Assembly: GCF_017498545.1 (NCBI RefSeq)
Contig: NZ_CP071793.1
Span: 496,001-560,000 of the forward strand
Source: Sulfidibacter corallicola
GTDB taxonomy: Bacteria; Acidobacteriota; Holophagae; Acanthopleuribacterales; Acanthopleuribacteraceae
DNA length: 64,000 nt
Direction of reading: 5' to 3'
Part shown: positions 18,912-28,257 of the stretch, piece after piece
How the letters are laid out: the number at the start of each line of letters is the position of its first letter
Numbering within the stretch: the first letter of the stretch is position 1
The notes under the pieces: generated by a model
Told to the model about the DNA's origin: nothing
The model's input: only the letters and a program-made list of their open reading frames with translations
Database searches by the model: none
Made by a program: the position numbers and the translations under genes

Positions 18912-21116
18912 ATGACCACCACTGTCCCGCTTCGCGATACCTTTTCGCGGGTTCGCTACCAAAAAATTCCCAGGCATTTCACCCTGGCGATCGTCGTTGT
19001 CAGCTTACTTCCCTTTGTGCTCCACCTTTTCGGTGTCCGTTTCGGCACGGTGGACTACCCCACCGATTGGGCTTCGGTCTATGGCAGTCAGGGAGAGTTT
19101 GCCGAGGTGCGGTACCGCCACAGCGTCATCAGGCATACACTGGTTGAATGGAGCGCCTTTTGGGTGGCGCTGTTCACGGTGGTCTTCTCCGCCATCCACT
19201 ATGCGCTGAAACGCGATGTCACCGTGTTGATCATTGGGCTGGCCCTGTTCTGCGCCGGGTGCCTCGATGCGGTGCACACCCTGGCCGCAAACCGCCTGAT
19301 CGGAGGGTTGGCCGATCCCGACATCCTGATTTCCTTTTCGTGGGCCCTGGGTCGCCTGTTCAACGCCCTGGTCCTGTTGGCGGGAACCACCTACCTCATC
19401 CTGGCGCCGCCGCGCAGCATTCGCCTCAAGCGCAAAATCGCGATCCTGTTCATGATCGGGTTCGGGCTGGTGACCCTCGGCTCCTTGGTCCTGTTGAACA
19501 AGAGTTTCTTCCTGCCGATCCAGACGGGCATCTTCAACGTGGTGCCGCGCCCCTGGGATCTGGTGCCGCTGGTCTTTTTCTTCGTTGCGGGGATTTGGGC
19601 CTTTCCCAGCTTTTACCGTCGTTTTCCCAATTTGTTTTCGTATTCGCTGCAGGTCAGTGTGGTGCCCGCGATCGCCGTGCAGTTGCACATGGCCCTGGGT
19701 TCGCGTCACCCCTTCGACGATCATTTCGTCATCGCCCACCTGCTCAAGGTCGTGACCTACCTGGTGCCCTTTTTGGGATTGTGCCTGGACTACGTCAACA
19801 CCTATCGCAATCTCAAGTACGAGGTACGTCAGCGCGGTGCCAAGGCCCGGCTGCTCCAGGACATCCAGCGCCGGGAAGAGGCCGAGCGCCAGATCTACGC
19901 GGAAAAGGAGCGCTTGCGGATCACCCTGGCCAGTATCGGCGACGGCGTGATCGCCACCGATACCGAGGGCGACGTGCAGCTTATCAACGAGGTCGGCGCC
20001 CGCCTGACCGGCTGGTCGATCGAAGAGGCGACCGGTATGCCGTTGGAGGACGTCCTGACCCTGCTGGACGCCAAGACCCACCAGGCCCACACCCTGAATT
20101 TCGAGGACTCCGGGTCCGAGCGCGTCTTGCCGGTGGTTCTGGTGAGCCGCGACGGCACCGAGCGCATGGTGGCCGAACGAACCACCCCGATCCTGGGCGC
20201 GACCGGTGACATCCTGGGTTTCGTGCTGGTCATCCGCGATATCACCACTCAGGAGCGGCTGCGGACCCAAATCGTTCATTCCCAGAAAATGGAGTCGATC
20301 GGGCAATTGGCGGCCGGGGTGGCCCACGAGATCAACAGCCCGATGCAGTTCATCGGCGACAACAACGACTTCCTCTTCGATGCCTTCAACGATTACCGCA
20401 GCCTGACCTCGGCCCAGCGGGACATCCTGGCCCGATTGAGTGCCGAGAGCAAGCTGCCCCAGGAGGATCGTCGCAGTTTGGACGATTTGGAGGATCGGCT
20501 CGACATTACCTATCTCGAAAGCGAGATTCCCCGCGCCATTTCCCAGTCGCGCGAGGGCATCGGCCGCGTCACGCAACTGATTCGGGCCATGAAAGAATTT
20601 TCTCATCCCGATCGCGCCCAAAAGGTGCAGTCGGACCTGAACCAGGCCATTCGCAGCACCATCACGATCTCGCGCAACGAGTGGAAGTACGTGGCCCGCG
20701 TCGAGGAGCGACTCGACGAGGAAATCGGCCTGGTCCCGTGCCACATTTCCCAGGTCAACCAGGCGGTGCTCAACCTGATCGTGAATGCCGCACAGGCGAT
20801 CGCCGAGCGCGTCAAGCGCGGCGAATTCGCAAATGGCGTCATTCGCATCGCCACGAGTCGCAAAAAGAACGGCATTTTGATTCAGGTCAGCGATAATGGA
20901 GGTGGCATTCCGCAAGACATCCGCCACCGAATCTTCGATCCCTTTTTCACCACCAAGGAAATCGGCGCGGGGACCGGCCAGGGCCTTGCCATCACGCACG
21001 ATATCATCGTCAACAAACACCAGGGCCGAATCGACGTGAGTACACGTCTCGATGAGGGCACTACCTTCACTCTGTTCCTCCCGGCTCCTTTACCCGATGT
21101 CAAGGTGGCAAAATGA
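18912..21116 (+). CDS. Membrane sensor histidine kinase with MASE3-like sensor and PAS domain
   Basis: A 734-residue sensor kinase. Residues ~22-300 contain about seven to eight membrane helices with the motif FCAGCLDAVHTLAANR, reminiscent of MASE3-type integral membrane sensors. A PAS domain (~335-450) starts with RITLASIGDGVIATDTEGDV and continues through INEVGARLTGWSIEEATGMP. The H-box SIGQLAAGVAHEINSPMQFI contains the phospho-acceptor His472. The C-terminal HATPase domain shows NLIVNAAQAI (N-box), VSDNGGGIP (G1), FDPFFTTKEIGAGTGQGLAI (F and G2). The stop overlaps the next gene by four bases (ATGA), so it is coupled to the HDOD response regulator and, two genes down, an HD-GYP-type regulator. 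Its likely output is phosphorylation of these receivers. The sensed signal is unknown. Confidence 0.9.
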   Translation: MTTTVPLRDTFSRVRYQKIPRHFTLAIVVVSLLPFVLHLFGVRFGTVDYPTDWASVYGSQGEFAEVRYRHSVIRHTLVEWSAFWVALFTVVFSAIHYALKRDVTVLIIGLALFCAGCLDAVHTLAANRLIGGLADPDILISFSWALGRLFNALVLLAGTTYLILAPPRSIRLKRKIAILFMIGFGLVTLGSLVLLNKSFFLPIQTGIFNVVPRPWDLVPLVFFFVAGIWAFPSFYRRFPNLFSYSLQVSVVPAIAVQLHMALGSRHPFDDHFVIAHLLKVVTYLVPFLGLCLDYVNTYRNLKYEVRQRGAKARLLQDIQRREEAERQIYAEKERLRITLASIGDGVIATDTEGDVQLINEVGARLTGWSIEEATGMPLEDVLTLLDAKTHQAHTLNFEDSGSERVLPVVLVSRDGTERMVAERTTPILGATGDILGFVLVIRDITTQERLRTQIVHSQKMESIGQLAAGVAHEINSPMQFIGDNNDFLFDAFNDYRSLTSAQRDILARLSAESKLPQEDRRSLDDLEDRLDITYLESEIPRAISQSREGIGRVTQLIRAMKEFSHPDRAQKVQSDLNQAIRSTITISRNEWKYVARVEERLDEEIGLVPCHISQVNQAVLNLIVNAAQAIAERVKRGEFANGVIRIATSRKKNGILIQVSDNGGGIPQDIRHRIFDPFFTTKEIGAGTGQGLAITHDIIVNKHQGRIDVSTRLDEGTTFTLFLPAPLPDVKVAK

Positions 21117-22267
21117 TCCTCAATGTTCTGTTCGTGGACGACGAAACCCGCATCCTGGATGCTTTTCGGCGCCAGTTGCGACCCATGCGAAAAGAGTGGA
21201 AGGTGTGGTGTGCGGACAGCGGCGACAAGGCGCTGTCCCTGCTGCGGGAAAACCCGATCGACGTGGTGATTTCCGACATGCGCATGCCCGGGATGGACGG
21301 GGCGACCCTGCTGGAATACGTGGCCGCCAAGTACCCCCGCACGGTGCGCATCGTGCTCTCGGGTCACAGCGACGGCCAGATGGCCTCGCGCGCGGTGCGG
21401 TCGGCCCACCAGTTCCTGTCCAAGCCCTGCAGTTTCGATCACCTCAAATCCACGATCAATCAAGCCATCGTGCTGCGCGATCTGCTCAAAAACGAGCGGC
21501 TTCAGGAACTGGTCAGCGGCACCTCGCTGCTGCCCAGCCTGCCCGACCTGTACAACCAACTGGTGGCCGAACTGCGCACCGAGGCACCTTCCCTGGATCG
21601 GGTGGGCAAGATCGTCGAGCGCGACGTGTCGATGGCCGCGCGAATCCTGCAACTCGTGAACTCGCCCTATTTCGGTCTGCGTTTCGAGATCCGCAACATT
21701 CAACATGCGGTCAACTATCTGGGTGTCAATACCTTGAAGAACATGGTGCTCCTGATCCACGTGTTCTCTTCCTGCAGCGGCGATGCCGGCCTGCTGCGCG
21801 ATTTCTGCGATCACAGCATGCTGGTGGCGACCCTGGCCCGGCAAATCACCCTGATTTCCGGTGCGGAATTCGAAGAAGCCGAACAGGCCTTCACGGCCGG
21901 CCTGTTGCACGATGTGGGCTGGCTGGTCCTGTTCAATTCCGGGCGGCTCCAGCATTCCGGCAAACACAACGAACAAAGCTTGCTCCAGGCCGAGCAGAAC
22001 CTGTGGGAGAGCTGTCACGCCGAGATCGGCGCCTATCTTTTGGGAATTTGGGGGATTCCCTCCGAGATCGTGCGCATCGTCGCCTACCATCACCGTCCCT
22101 CGGCCGCACCGTACCAATCGCTCAGCCTGGCGGCCGTTCACGTGGCCGAGGTTTTCGAAATGAAGGATGACAGTCTGTTGGATCGGGCCATGCTGAAAAA
22201 TTTGGATCTGGAAGATCGCATCGAAGATTGGCATCATCTCTACCTGGCCACCACGAAAGGAGTGTGA
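21113..22267 (+). CDS. Response regulator with HDOD output domain
   Basis: A 384-residue protein. Residues 1-125 form a receiver with the acidic pair (FVDDE), phospho-acceptor Asp55 in VVISDMRMPGMDG, and Lys in LSKPCS. Residues ~150-370 form an HDOD domain (LPSLPDLYNQLVAELR, then VSMAARILQLVNSPYFGLRF and NTLKNMVLLIHVFS), a non-catalytic HD relative often found in signalling and in regulators of cyclic-di-GMP or stress responses. ATGA overlap with the kinase gene and a tight junction with the next response regulator show a single transcript. The HDOD domain does not cleave nucleotides as far as known, so the output is probably protein-protein interaction. Confidence 0.92.
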   Translation: MILNVLFVDDETRILDAFRRQLRPMRKEWKVWCADSGDKALSLLRENPIDVVISDMRMPGMDGATLLEYVAAKYPRTVRIVLSGHSDGQMASRAVRSAHQFLSKPCSFDHLKSTINQAIVLRDLLKNERLQELVSGTSLLPSLPDLYNQLVAELRTEAPSLDRVGKIVERDVSMAARILQLVNSPYFGLRFEIRNIQHAVNYLGVNTLKNMVLLIHVFSSCSGDAGLLRDFCDHSMLVATLARQITLISGAEFEEAEQAFTAGLLHDVGWLVLFNSGRLQHSGKHNEQSLLQAEQNLWESCHAEIGAYLLGIWGIPSEIVRIVAYHHRPSAAPYQSLSLAAVHVAEVFEMKDDSLLDRAMLKNLDLEDRIEDWHHLYLATTKGV

Positions 22268-22269
22268 CG

Positions 22270-23427
22270 GTGAACCGAAAGGTACTGATTGTCGACGACG
22301 ACCCCCACCTTCTGGAGGGCTGCCAGCGGCAGTTGCGCAAGCATTGCGACGTGTTTACGGCCGAGGGCGGCCTGGCAGGATTGCGCGCCATCCAGGACCA
22401 GGGTCCTTTCGAAGTCATCGTTTCCGATTTCCGCATGCCGGGTATGGACGGCATCACCTTCCTGGAGAAGGCATCCGAGGTCGATCAGGGCGCCATCCAC
22501 ATGATGCTCAGCGGTCAGGCCGACATGGAGGCCATGATCGACGTGGTCAACGCCGGCCACATCTTTCGCTTTCTCACCAAGCCCTGCAAGGCCGGCCACC
22601 TGGCCGAAGCCATCAACGCCGGTTTTCAGCAGCACCGCCTGATCAAGGCCGAAAAGGAACTGCTGGAGATGACCCTCAACGGCAGCATTCAAATGCTGGT
22701 CGAGGTGTTGTCGATTACCAATCCGATCGCCTTCAATCGTGCCCTGCGTATCAAGAAAACGGTGCTCTCGTTGGGCAAGCGGCTTGGGTTGAACAACTTG
22801 TGGAAGCTGGAAATCGCCGCGATGCTCTCCCAGACCGGTTTCGTCTCGGTACCCAACGAGGTCGTGCAGATGGGCCTGAAAGGCGGCAAGCTCCTGACCC
22901 GCGAGGAACAGATGTTCTGGGACTACCCCAAACAGGGCAGTCACCTGGTCGCCAACATCCCGCGCCTGGAGGAGGTGGCCCAGGCCATCGCCTACCAGGA
23001 GAAGCAGTTCGACGGCGGCGGCTACCCCGAGGATCGCGTCAAGGGCGAAGAGATTCCCATGCTCTCGCGCGTGCTCAAAATCGTGTTGGATTTCGACCTG
23101 ATGAAGCTGCAGGGCAAGTCCAAGAACCAGATTCCCCAACTGTTGCAGGCCTGGAAGAGCCGATACGATCCGCGCGTGTTCAAGGCCATGATGGACGAGC
23201 TGGGCTTCACGCCCAAGCAGAAGATGGTCGCGGTGGAAGTGACGGTGGAGGAGCTGAAAAAGGGCATGGTCATCCGCCAGAACCTGAAGACCAATCGCGG
23301 CGTGTTGCTGGTGCCGGCGGGCGTGGAACTCAACGGGCTGATGATCATGCGCCTGCGCAACTTCGCGGCGAACGGCGCCCTCGACGACAAGATCAATGTT
23401 CTCAAACCCCTGGAAGAAGAGACCTGA
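22270..23427 (+). CDS. Response regulator with degenerate HD-GYP domain
   Basis: A 385-residue protein starting at GTG 22270, chosen because AAAGGAG lies seven bases upstream and because the receiver begins there. Receiver residues 1-120 carry VSDFRMPGMDG (Asp53) and TKPC. The C-terminal region (~145-350) follows the HD-GYP layout: the GYP-loop is recognisable (QFDGGGYPEDRVKGEEIPML), but the HD metal motif expected near residues 195-205 is replaced by AAMLSQTGFVSVPNEV, so c-di-GMP hydrolysis is unlikely. It follows the HDOD regulator without a gap and is coupled to it. It is probably a sensor or adaptor of cyclic-di-GMP or a partner-binding output. The loss of the catalytic HD pair is read directly; the functional consequence is inferred. 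Confidence 0.87.
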   Translation: MNRKVLIVDDDPHLLEGCQRQLRKHCDVFTAEGGLAGLRAIQDQGPFEVIVSDFRMPGMDGITFLEKASEVDQGAIHMMLSGQADMEAMIDVVNAGHIFRFLTKPCKAGHLAEAINAGFQQHRLIKAEKELLEMTLNGSIQMLVEVLSITNPIAFNRALRIKKTVLSLGKRLGLNNLWKLEIAAMLSQTGFVSVPNEVVQMGLKGGKLLTREEQMFWDYPKQGSHLVANIPRLEEVAQAIAYQEKQFDGGGYPEDRVKGEEIPMLSRVLKIVLDFDLMKLQGKSKNQIPQLLQAWKSRYDPRVFKAMMDELGFTPKQKMVAVEVTVEELKKGMVIRQNLKTNRGVLLVPAGVELNGLMIMRLRNFAANGALDDKINVLKPLEEET

Positions 23428-23455
23428 TCGAGCCATGCCGTCCTAGGGTCTCCGT

Positions 23456-25612
23456 CTAGGGATGGGCGATGATCATCACCGTGGGCACGCGGCGCGCCAC
23501 GCAGGCCAGCGCCGTTTGCAGGCTCTCGGGGTCCAGGGATGCGAAACTCTCGTCCAGAATCAGCAGGTCCGGTTCCTGGAGCAGGGCGCGAGCGATGTAT
23601 ACCCGGGCGCGCTCGCCGTGGGACAGTTGCCAACCCGTGTCGCCGACCATCTGCTTCAGGCCGGCCGGCATGCTCGCCAGGAGCGGACCCAGGCCGAGCT
23701 CCTGACAGACCTGCCAGGCTTCGTGTTCGTCTTCCTGGTTTGCTGGCCAGTTGCGTCCCATCAATAGGTTGAAGGCCAGCGTGCCCGTGAACACGTGGTT
23801 TTCGTGAAACTGGCTGACCATCGCCACCCGACGGCGCCAGGCCGGGCCGCCCCAACTGGCCGGATCCAACCCGTGCAACATCATCAGGCCTGACTCGGGT
23901 TTGCGCAGGCCGGTCAACAGAGCGGCCAGGGTCGATTTGCCGCTGCCGCTGCGGCCTTCCAAGACGATGCGGTCGCGATATCGCACGCGGATGTCCACGC
24001 CGCGGATCACGTCCGATCCCTGGCGGTCGTGACGAAACCGCAGATTGGAACCCTGCAGGACGACCTGGCGTTTCTCCTCGTTCGTGGGGCTCACGCCGAA
24101 CTGGTTTTGCTGTTGTAGCGCGCGTGGATCGGGAACCGCGCTCCCTGAATTCGGGTGGGGATCCTGTAACAGCGGTCGTACCTCCTGCCACGAGATCCAG
24201 GCCAGGACCAGGCTCGAAAAGCCGCTGTGCAGATTCGCGAAGGCGCGGCCCCCGAGCAGGATGCCGCCCAGCGCGATCGCCGTGGCCGTCGCCGCCGAGG
24301 GACCGGCCGCCATGCCGGGAATCAAGGCTGCGAAACCGATCACCAACCAACCGCGCGTGAGGATCACCCGCATCAGGACCGACACCCGATCCATGGCCTG
24401 CGCTTTCCGGAACCCGTCCGCCAGTCCGGCATCTTCGCCGTCGTGGTAGTGATCGGGATCTTCCTGTGCCAGCCGGGTTCGGTGCCCGAGCATGCGTTCG
24501 GTGAGCGCGTGGGATTGGGCCAGCCGGCTGCGGGTCCAGTCGCGGCACCGCCGATAGTAACGGGCCACCAGAATCAGGGCCGCGACCAGCCAGATCAGGG
24601 CCGCGCCGAGCGTGTAGGGTGCGGCCAGCCCCTTGGAGAGGACCCAGAAGGTGATCGCAAAATCGGCGATGGCCATGAGCGACGTCAGGCCGCCGTTCAG
24701 GACCAGGGATTCCAAGGCGTCGGATTCGAGCACCCGGGCCAGGATGTGACCAGGGCCCTGCCGTTTGACCCTGTCCAGATCCAGGTTGAGCGAACCCTGG
24801 AGCAGGTACTGTTTGAGCAGTTGGGCCGCCCCGATGTTGAAGTGTCCCTGAAACCAGAAGGTCGCCATGCCCAGAGGGACCTGGCTGAACAGGAGCAGGC
24901 CCCAGGGCACCAGGCCTTGGGGGGTCAGGTCACCGCCCAGCGAGGATGCACCGATCATTTTCCAGGCCTGGATGATGATCAGGTACTGAAGCAGGTGGCA
25001 CCCCAAAAAGGCGAACAATCGTCGGGTCAAGCCCGCATCTCGGATTCGCCGGGGCAGCGGCGCGCGGGTCGGCAAACGGAGCAGCCAGCACAGGTTCACC
25101 CCGAAGCCACTCAGGTTTTGCTCCATCAGCGAGATTCGCGTCTTGGCGCGGACCCGGCCCGAGAGACCCGCGCGGTCCAGGAGCCGGTCCGTTTCGGCGG
25201 CGATCGGGGCCTCCAGTTTTTCCGCGAAAAGCGCGACCACGTCGCGGTAGGCGACCTTGACGACCTGCCCCTCGGGCGACAGCAGGCGTGCCTTTCGCCG
25301 GCCGCCCTCGAGCAGGGCGAGGAAGCGGGGTCGACCGTCGCGGTTGAAGGCCAGCAGGGAAGGGCCCGAGGCCGCCATCATGTTTCGAACCTGGCCGTAG
25401 GTGGTGTTGATGCGTTCGGCTTCCAGGCCCAGGGCGGCGGCCTGGCGTTGCAGATGCAGGTCGAGCCGGCGATCGGTCAGGTCGTGCGGTGCCGGGGGGG
25501 GCGAGCTCTTGGGGGTTTCGATGCGCCAGCCAGTGGTGGCGGCCAGGGCGGTCATGGCTTCGTCGAGGCGATGAACCGGCCAGACGTGTTGGTCCAAGGG
25601 GGTCGCATTCAT
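23456..25612 (-). CDS. ABC exporter subunit (TMD-NBD) of a peptide/bacteriocin export system, without peptidase domain
   Basis: A 718-residue fused membrane/ATPase protein. Residues ~1-200 are a variable cytosolic domain without a C39 peptidase signature. Six membrane helices follow at ~225-490 (for example LFAFLGCHLLQYLIIIQAWK). The NBD has Walker A EGRSGSGKSTLA, a Q-loop (VSQFHENHVF), the signature LSHGERARVY in place of LSGGQ, and Walker B LLILDESFASLDP; it ends just after the H-loop (IIAHP). The start overlaps the stop of the upstream C39-ABC gene by four bases (ATGA). NHLM-type bacteriocin exporters have a similar paired arrangement. It most likely forms a heterodimer with the C39-containing subunit. 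The non-canonical signature suggests one weak ATP site. Confidence 0.82.
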   Translation of the reverse strand: MNATPLDQHVWPVHRLDEAMTALAATTGWRIETPKSSPPPAPHDLTDRRLDLHLQRQAAALGLEAERINTTYGQVRNMMAASGPSLLAFNRDGRPRFLALLEGGRRKARLLSPEGQVVKVAYRDVVALFAEKLEAPIAAETDRLLDRAGLSGRVRAKTRISLMEQNLSGFGVNLCWLLRLPTRAPLPRRIRDAGLTRRLFAFLGCHLLQYLIIIQAWKMIGASSLGGDLTPQGLVPWGLLLFSQVPLGMATFWFQGHFNIGAAQLLKQYLLQGSLNLDLDRVKRQGPGHILARVLESDALESLVLNGGLTSLMAIADFAITFWVLSKGLAAPYTLGAALIWLVAALILVARYYRRCRDWTRSRLAQSHALTERMLGHRTRLAQEDPDHYHDGEDAGLADGFRKAQAMDRVSVLMRVILTRGWLVIGFAALIPGMAAGPSAATATAIALGGILLGGRAFANLHSGFSSLVLAWISWQEVRPLLQDPHPNSGSAVPDPRALQQQNQFGVSPTNEEKRQVVLQGSNLRFRHDRQGSDVIRGVDIRVRYRDRIVLEGRSGSGKSTLAALLTGLRKPESGLMMLHGLDPASWGGPAWRRRVAMVSQFHENHVFTGTLAFNLLMGRNWPANQEDEHEAWQVCQELGLGPLLASMPAGLKQMVGDTGWQLSHGERARVYIARALLQEPDLLILDESFASLDPESLQTALACVARRVPTVMIIAHP

Positions 25613-28257
25613 GATGGCCGCTCCCGCAACCGGCCGTCGGCTATTTCGAGATGGCGCCATTCCGGGTTTCGCCAAAGTCGTTCGCGCAACAGCCGTTCGG
25701 CCTGTAGAAGGTCGCCGAAGGTTCCCGGGCGATCGGCGAGATCGTTGGGGTCGCCGTCCTGGACCACCGTACCGCCTTCGACCACCAGGACCCGGTCGAA
25801 ATCGAGCGTGCTCTCCAGGTCGTGGGTGACGTAGATCAGGGTCGCACCCGACCAATGCTGCCGTGCGCGCCGCAGCAGCTCCAGGCGTTTGCCGTGATCC
25901 AAGCCGCGGAAGGCTTCGTCCAGCAGCACGAGCCGGACGTCGGGGCGAAGCAGCGCGCGGGCGAACCGCAGCCGTTGCCCTTCGCCGCCGGAAAGACGGC
26001 TGCCGCTGTCGCCCAGCTCGGTCTGGAACCCGTCCGGGCACTTTTCCAACAATTCGAGCAAATCGGATTGAGCGACGGCCTGATCCAGCGACAGGCCCGT
26101 CCGCCCGTGAATGCCGTAGTACGCGTTGTCCAACAGGCTTCGGTTCCAGATGGCGACCGATGGATCGACCCAGGCCGAGGCCCGGCGGAGGCGGGCCAGT
26201 CCCGCATCGTCCAAGCGGTTCCCATCGATGCGGATCTCACCCGTTTCCGGGCGGTGCCAGCCCAACAGCAGGCCGAGGAGGGAAGACTTGCCCGCGCCCG
26301 ATCGACCCACGATTGCCACGTGCGTGCCCGCCGCGATGTCCAGATCGAGATGGTGCAGGATCTGATGGCCCCCGCTCTTGACGCCGACGTCCCGGCATTG
26401 GATGGCGACCCCGCTCGGTTCGGGTGGCGGCGCATCGTCGGGAACCTCGACGGCCGGGCTCTCTTCCGGTGCCGTGAGCGGTTCCAACAGGCGGAGCGTC
26501 AGGTTGCGGTGGGCGGGATACTGTTGCACGAAGTTCGCCAGTTGTTCGCCCAGATGTGGCAGTTGCATGAGCCAGTAGACCAGCAACAAGAGCGCGCCGC
26601 CGTTGGGTTTGGCCTCGAGATATGACCAGACGATCCAAAAGGTGAGGGCGATGTTGGGCAGCGCCTGGAAACGCGCCAGTAACGAGGCGTCCAGCAGCCC
26701 GTAGGAAGCGCGGGTCCAGTCGACCAACAGGCTCTCGTGTTCGCGGCTGATGGCGGTCCTCGCGCCGTGGGCGCGGATCGGCACGGCTCCCTTGAGTGCG
26801 TCCAGGTAGATCCGGCTCAACGCGCCTTCGTGGGCCCGGACCTTCATGTCGCGTTCCGCCAAGAATGGGAATACGAGCAGCGGCAGGCCCACCGCGCAGG
26901 TGGTTGCCGCGAGGGTCCACGGGGCTAGATCGGGCGCGATCCAGATGATGGCCGCGGTGGTCAGGATCAAGTGAAACAGGGTGGCGACGAAGCGTTCCGT
27001 GAGCTGGGGGAGCTGGCGGATGTGGTGGATGACGTGGTTGCGTTCGGCCATGTCGCCCGTGAGACGCCCGCGAAAATAGCGATCGCCCAAGCGCGGAATC
27101 TTGCGCAGGAAGGCCGAACGCAGGCGTGTCTCCAGATGGCGGCCCAGGCGCAGCACGCCGCCGGCCAGCGGGAGCTGCAGGGACAGGAGTGCCGCGGCGA
27201 ACACCAGCAGGGTCAAACCGGCACCGACTCTCGCCTCGGGCAGTCCCAAGGTCTGGCCGATCTCCATGAAGCCGCGCAGAAGTATCGCCTCGGTGATCAA
27301 ACCCAATGATTGGACGGCGAGGATCAGCAGCATGACGAGCAGGATTCCCATCCCGTCCTGGCGAACCAGGGAGAACAGGGCCGCCCCGACACGGGGTGAC
27401 GGTTCCTCGATGGCGCAGCGCAATTCGGGTGAAAGCGTTGGGGCGATTTCCGTTTCGTCCGGTTGGCGTCGCCCGCCGACGTGAAGGAACACGGCTCCTC
27501 GCATCGACACCTGGTCACCTTCGCCTTCGATTTCGGAAACCCGCCAATAGGTAGACGGAATCAAGCTGGGACCCTGGCCTCGCCCGTTCTCGGCCTCCAG
27601 CAGCTCGTGGACCATGGCCAACCGATCTTTCTTGCGGCGCAGCGCGTTCGAGGCGTGCAGGGCCGACACGGTGCGCACCGCGGCGTCCAGGGTGGCGAGC
27701 GGTTTCCAATGACTCTCCTGGATGCAGCGAACGGTGAGCATTTGGGCCTCGTCCTCCGAGAAACCCAACGATTCCAGTCTGGCGATCAGGGGATAGATGA
27801 AGGCTTTCGAAGCGCTTGCCCAGGCGTGCCAGTCCGTGCCGCTCATGCGATGCTCGTGAATGTAGAGCTGGGGGAGAAAGGTGCGGGTGTGGACCCAACG
27901 GCGTCCTGTCGCCGGATCCATGATCTGGAGCCAGGGACCGTGGCGTCGCCAGATGAGGGTGAAATGGGTGGCGCCGCCGGGTTTGTAGACGACGGCGAGG
28001 GCCGGCAGCAAATCCGCTTCCGGAAGCAGCAGGTGATCTTCGGGCAGCATCATCTGCTCGGCCTCGAGGCCCAACTGAATGGCCACCTCTTCCAGGGTGT
28101 CGATGCTGGTTCCGTCGAGCCCCGTTTGACATGCTTCGCGCAGGCGACCGTACCCGGCCGCAATGCCGTAGCCCTCCAGCAACGATTTCAGTGCCGCCGG
28201 TCCGCAATCCATTTGGGAAGACTGGACCACCTCGTGGACCAGGAAACGGCGGGTCAC
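25609..28257 (-). CDS. Peptidase C39-containing ABC exporter (leader-peptide processing/export)
   Basis: An 882-residue peptidase-containing ABC transporter (PCAT/NHLP-like). The N-terminal C39 peptidase is intact: SSQMDCGPAAL with Cys18, GGATHFTLIW with His98, and IMDPATGR with Asp114. A ~190-residue region of unknown role follows, with no repeat of the peptidase fold. Membrane helices lie at about 315-590, and the NBD has Walker A GRSGAGKSSL, signature LSGGEGQRLR and Walker B LVLLDEAFRG. It starts at GTG 28257, overlapping the HlyD stop by four bases. C39 domains cut substrates after a Gly-Gly-like leader end and the ABC part exports the product. The adjacent radical SAM enzyme and divergent small gene (31374-31538) supply a plausible substrate, although that precursor lacks a classical GG site. 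Confidence 0.9.
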   Translation of the reverse strand: MTRRFLVHEVVQSSQMDCGPAALKSLLEGYGIAAGYGRLREACQTGLDGTSIDTLEEVAIQLGLEAEQMMLPEDHLLLPEADLLPALAVVYKPGGATHFTLIWRRHGPWLQIMDPATGRRWVHTRTFLPQLYIHEHRMSGTDWHAWASASKAFIYPLIARLESLGFSEDEAQMLTVRCIQESHWKPLATLDAAVRTVSALHASNALRRKKDRLAMVHELLEAENGRGQGPSLIPSTYWRVSEIEGEGDQVSMRGAVFLHVGGRRQPDETEIAPTLSPELRCAIEEPSPRVGAALFSLVRQDGMGILLVMLLILAVQSLGLITEAILLRGFMEIGQTLGLPEARVGAGLTLLVFAAALLSLQLPLAGGVLRLGRHLETRLRSAFLRKIPRLGDRYFRGRLTGDMAERNHVIHHIRQLPQLTERFVATLFHLILTTAAIIWIAPDLAPWTLAATTCAVGLPLLVFPFLAERDMKVRAHEGALSRIYLDALKGAVPIRAHGARTAISREHESLLVDWTRASYGLLDASLLARFQALPNIALTFWIVWSYLEAKPNGGALLLLVYWLMQLPHLGEQLANFVQQYPAHRNLTLRLLEPLTAPEESPAVEVPDDAPPPEPSGVAIQCRDVGVKSGGHQILHHLDLDIAAGTHVAIVGRSGAGKSSLLGLLLGWHRPETGEIRIDGNRLDDAGLARLRRASAWVDPSVAIWNRSLLDNAYYGIHGRTGLSLDQAVAQSDLLELLEKCPDGFQTELGDSGSRLSGGEGQRLRFARALLRPDVRLVLLDEAFRGLDHGKRLELLRRARQHWSGATLIYVTHDLESTLDFDRVLVVEGGTVVQDGDPNDLADRPGTFGDLLQAERLLRERLWRNPEWRHLEIADGRLRERPS

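Noticed and set aside
24227..25834. 535-residue plus-strand frame opposite the ABC genes
   Set aside because: Antisense of genes with unambiguous ABC motifs; no domain in the frame itself.
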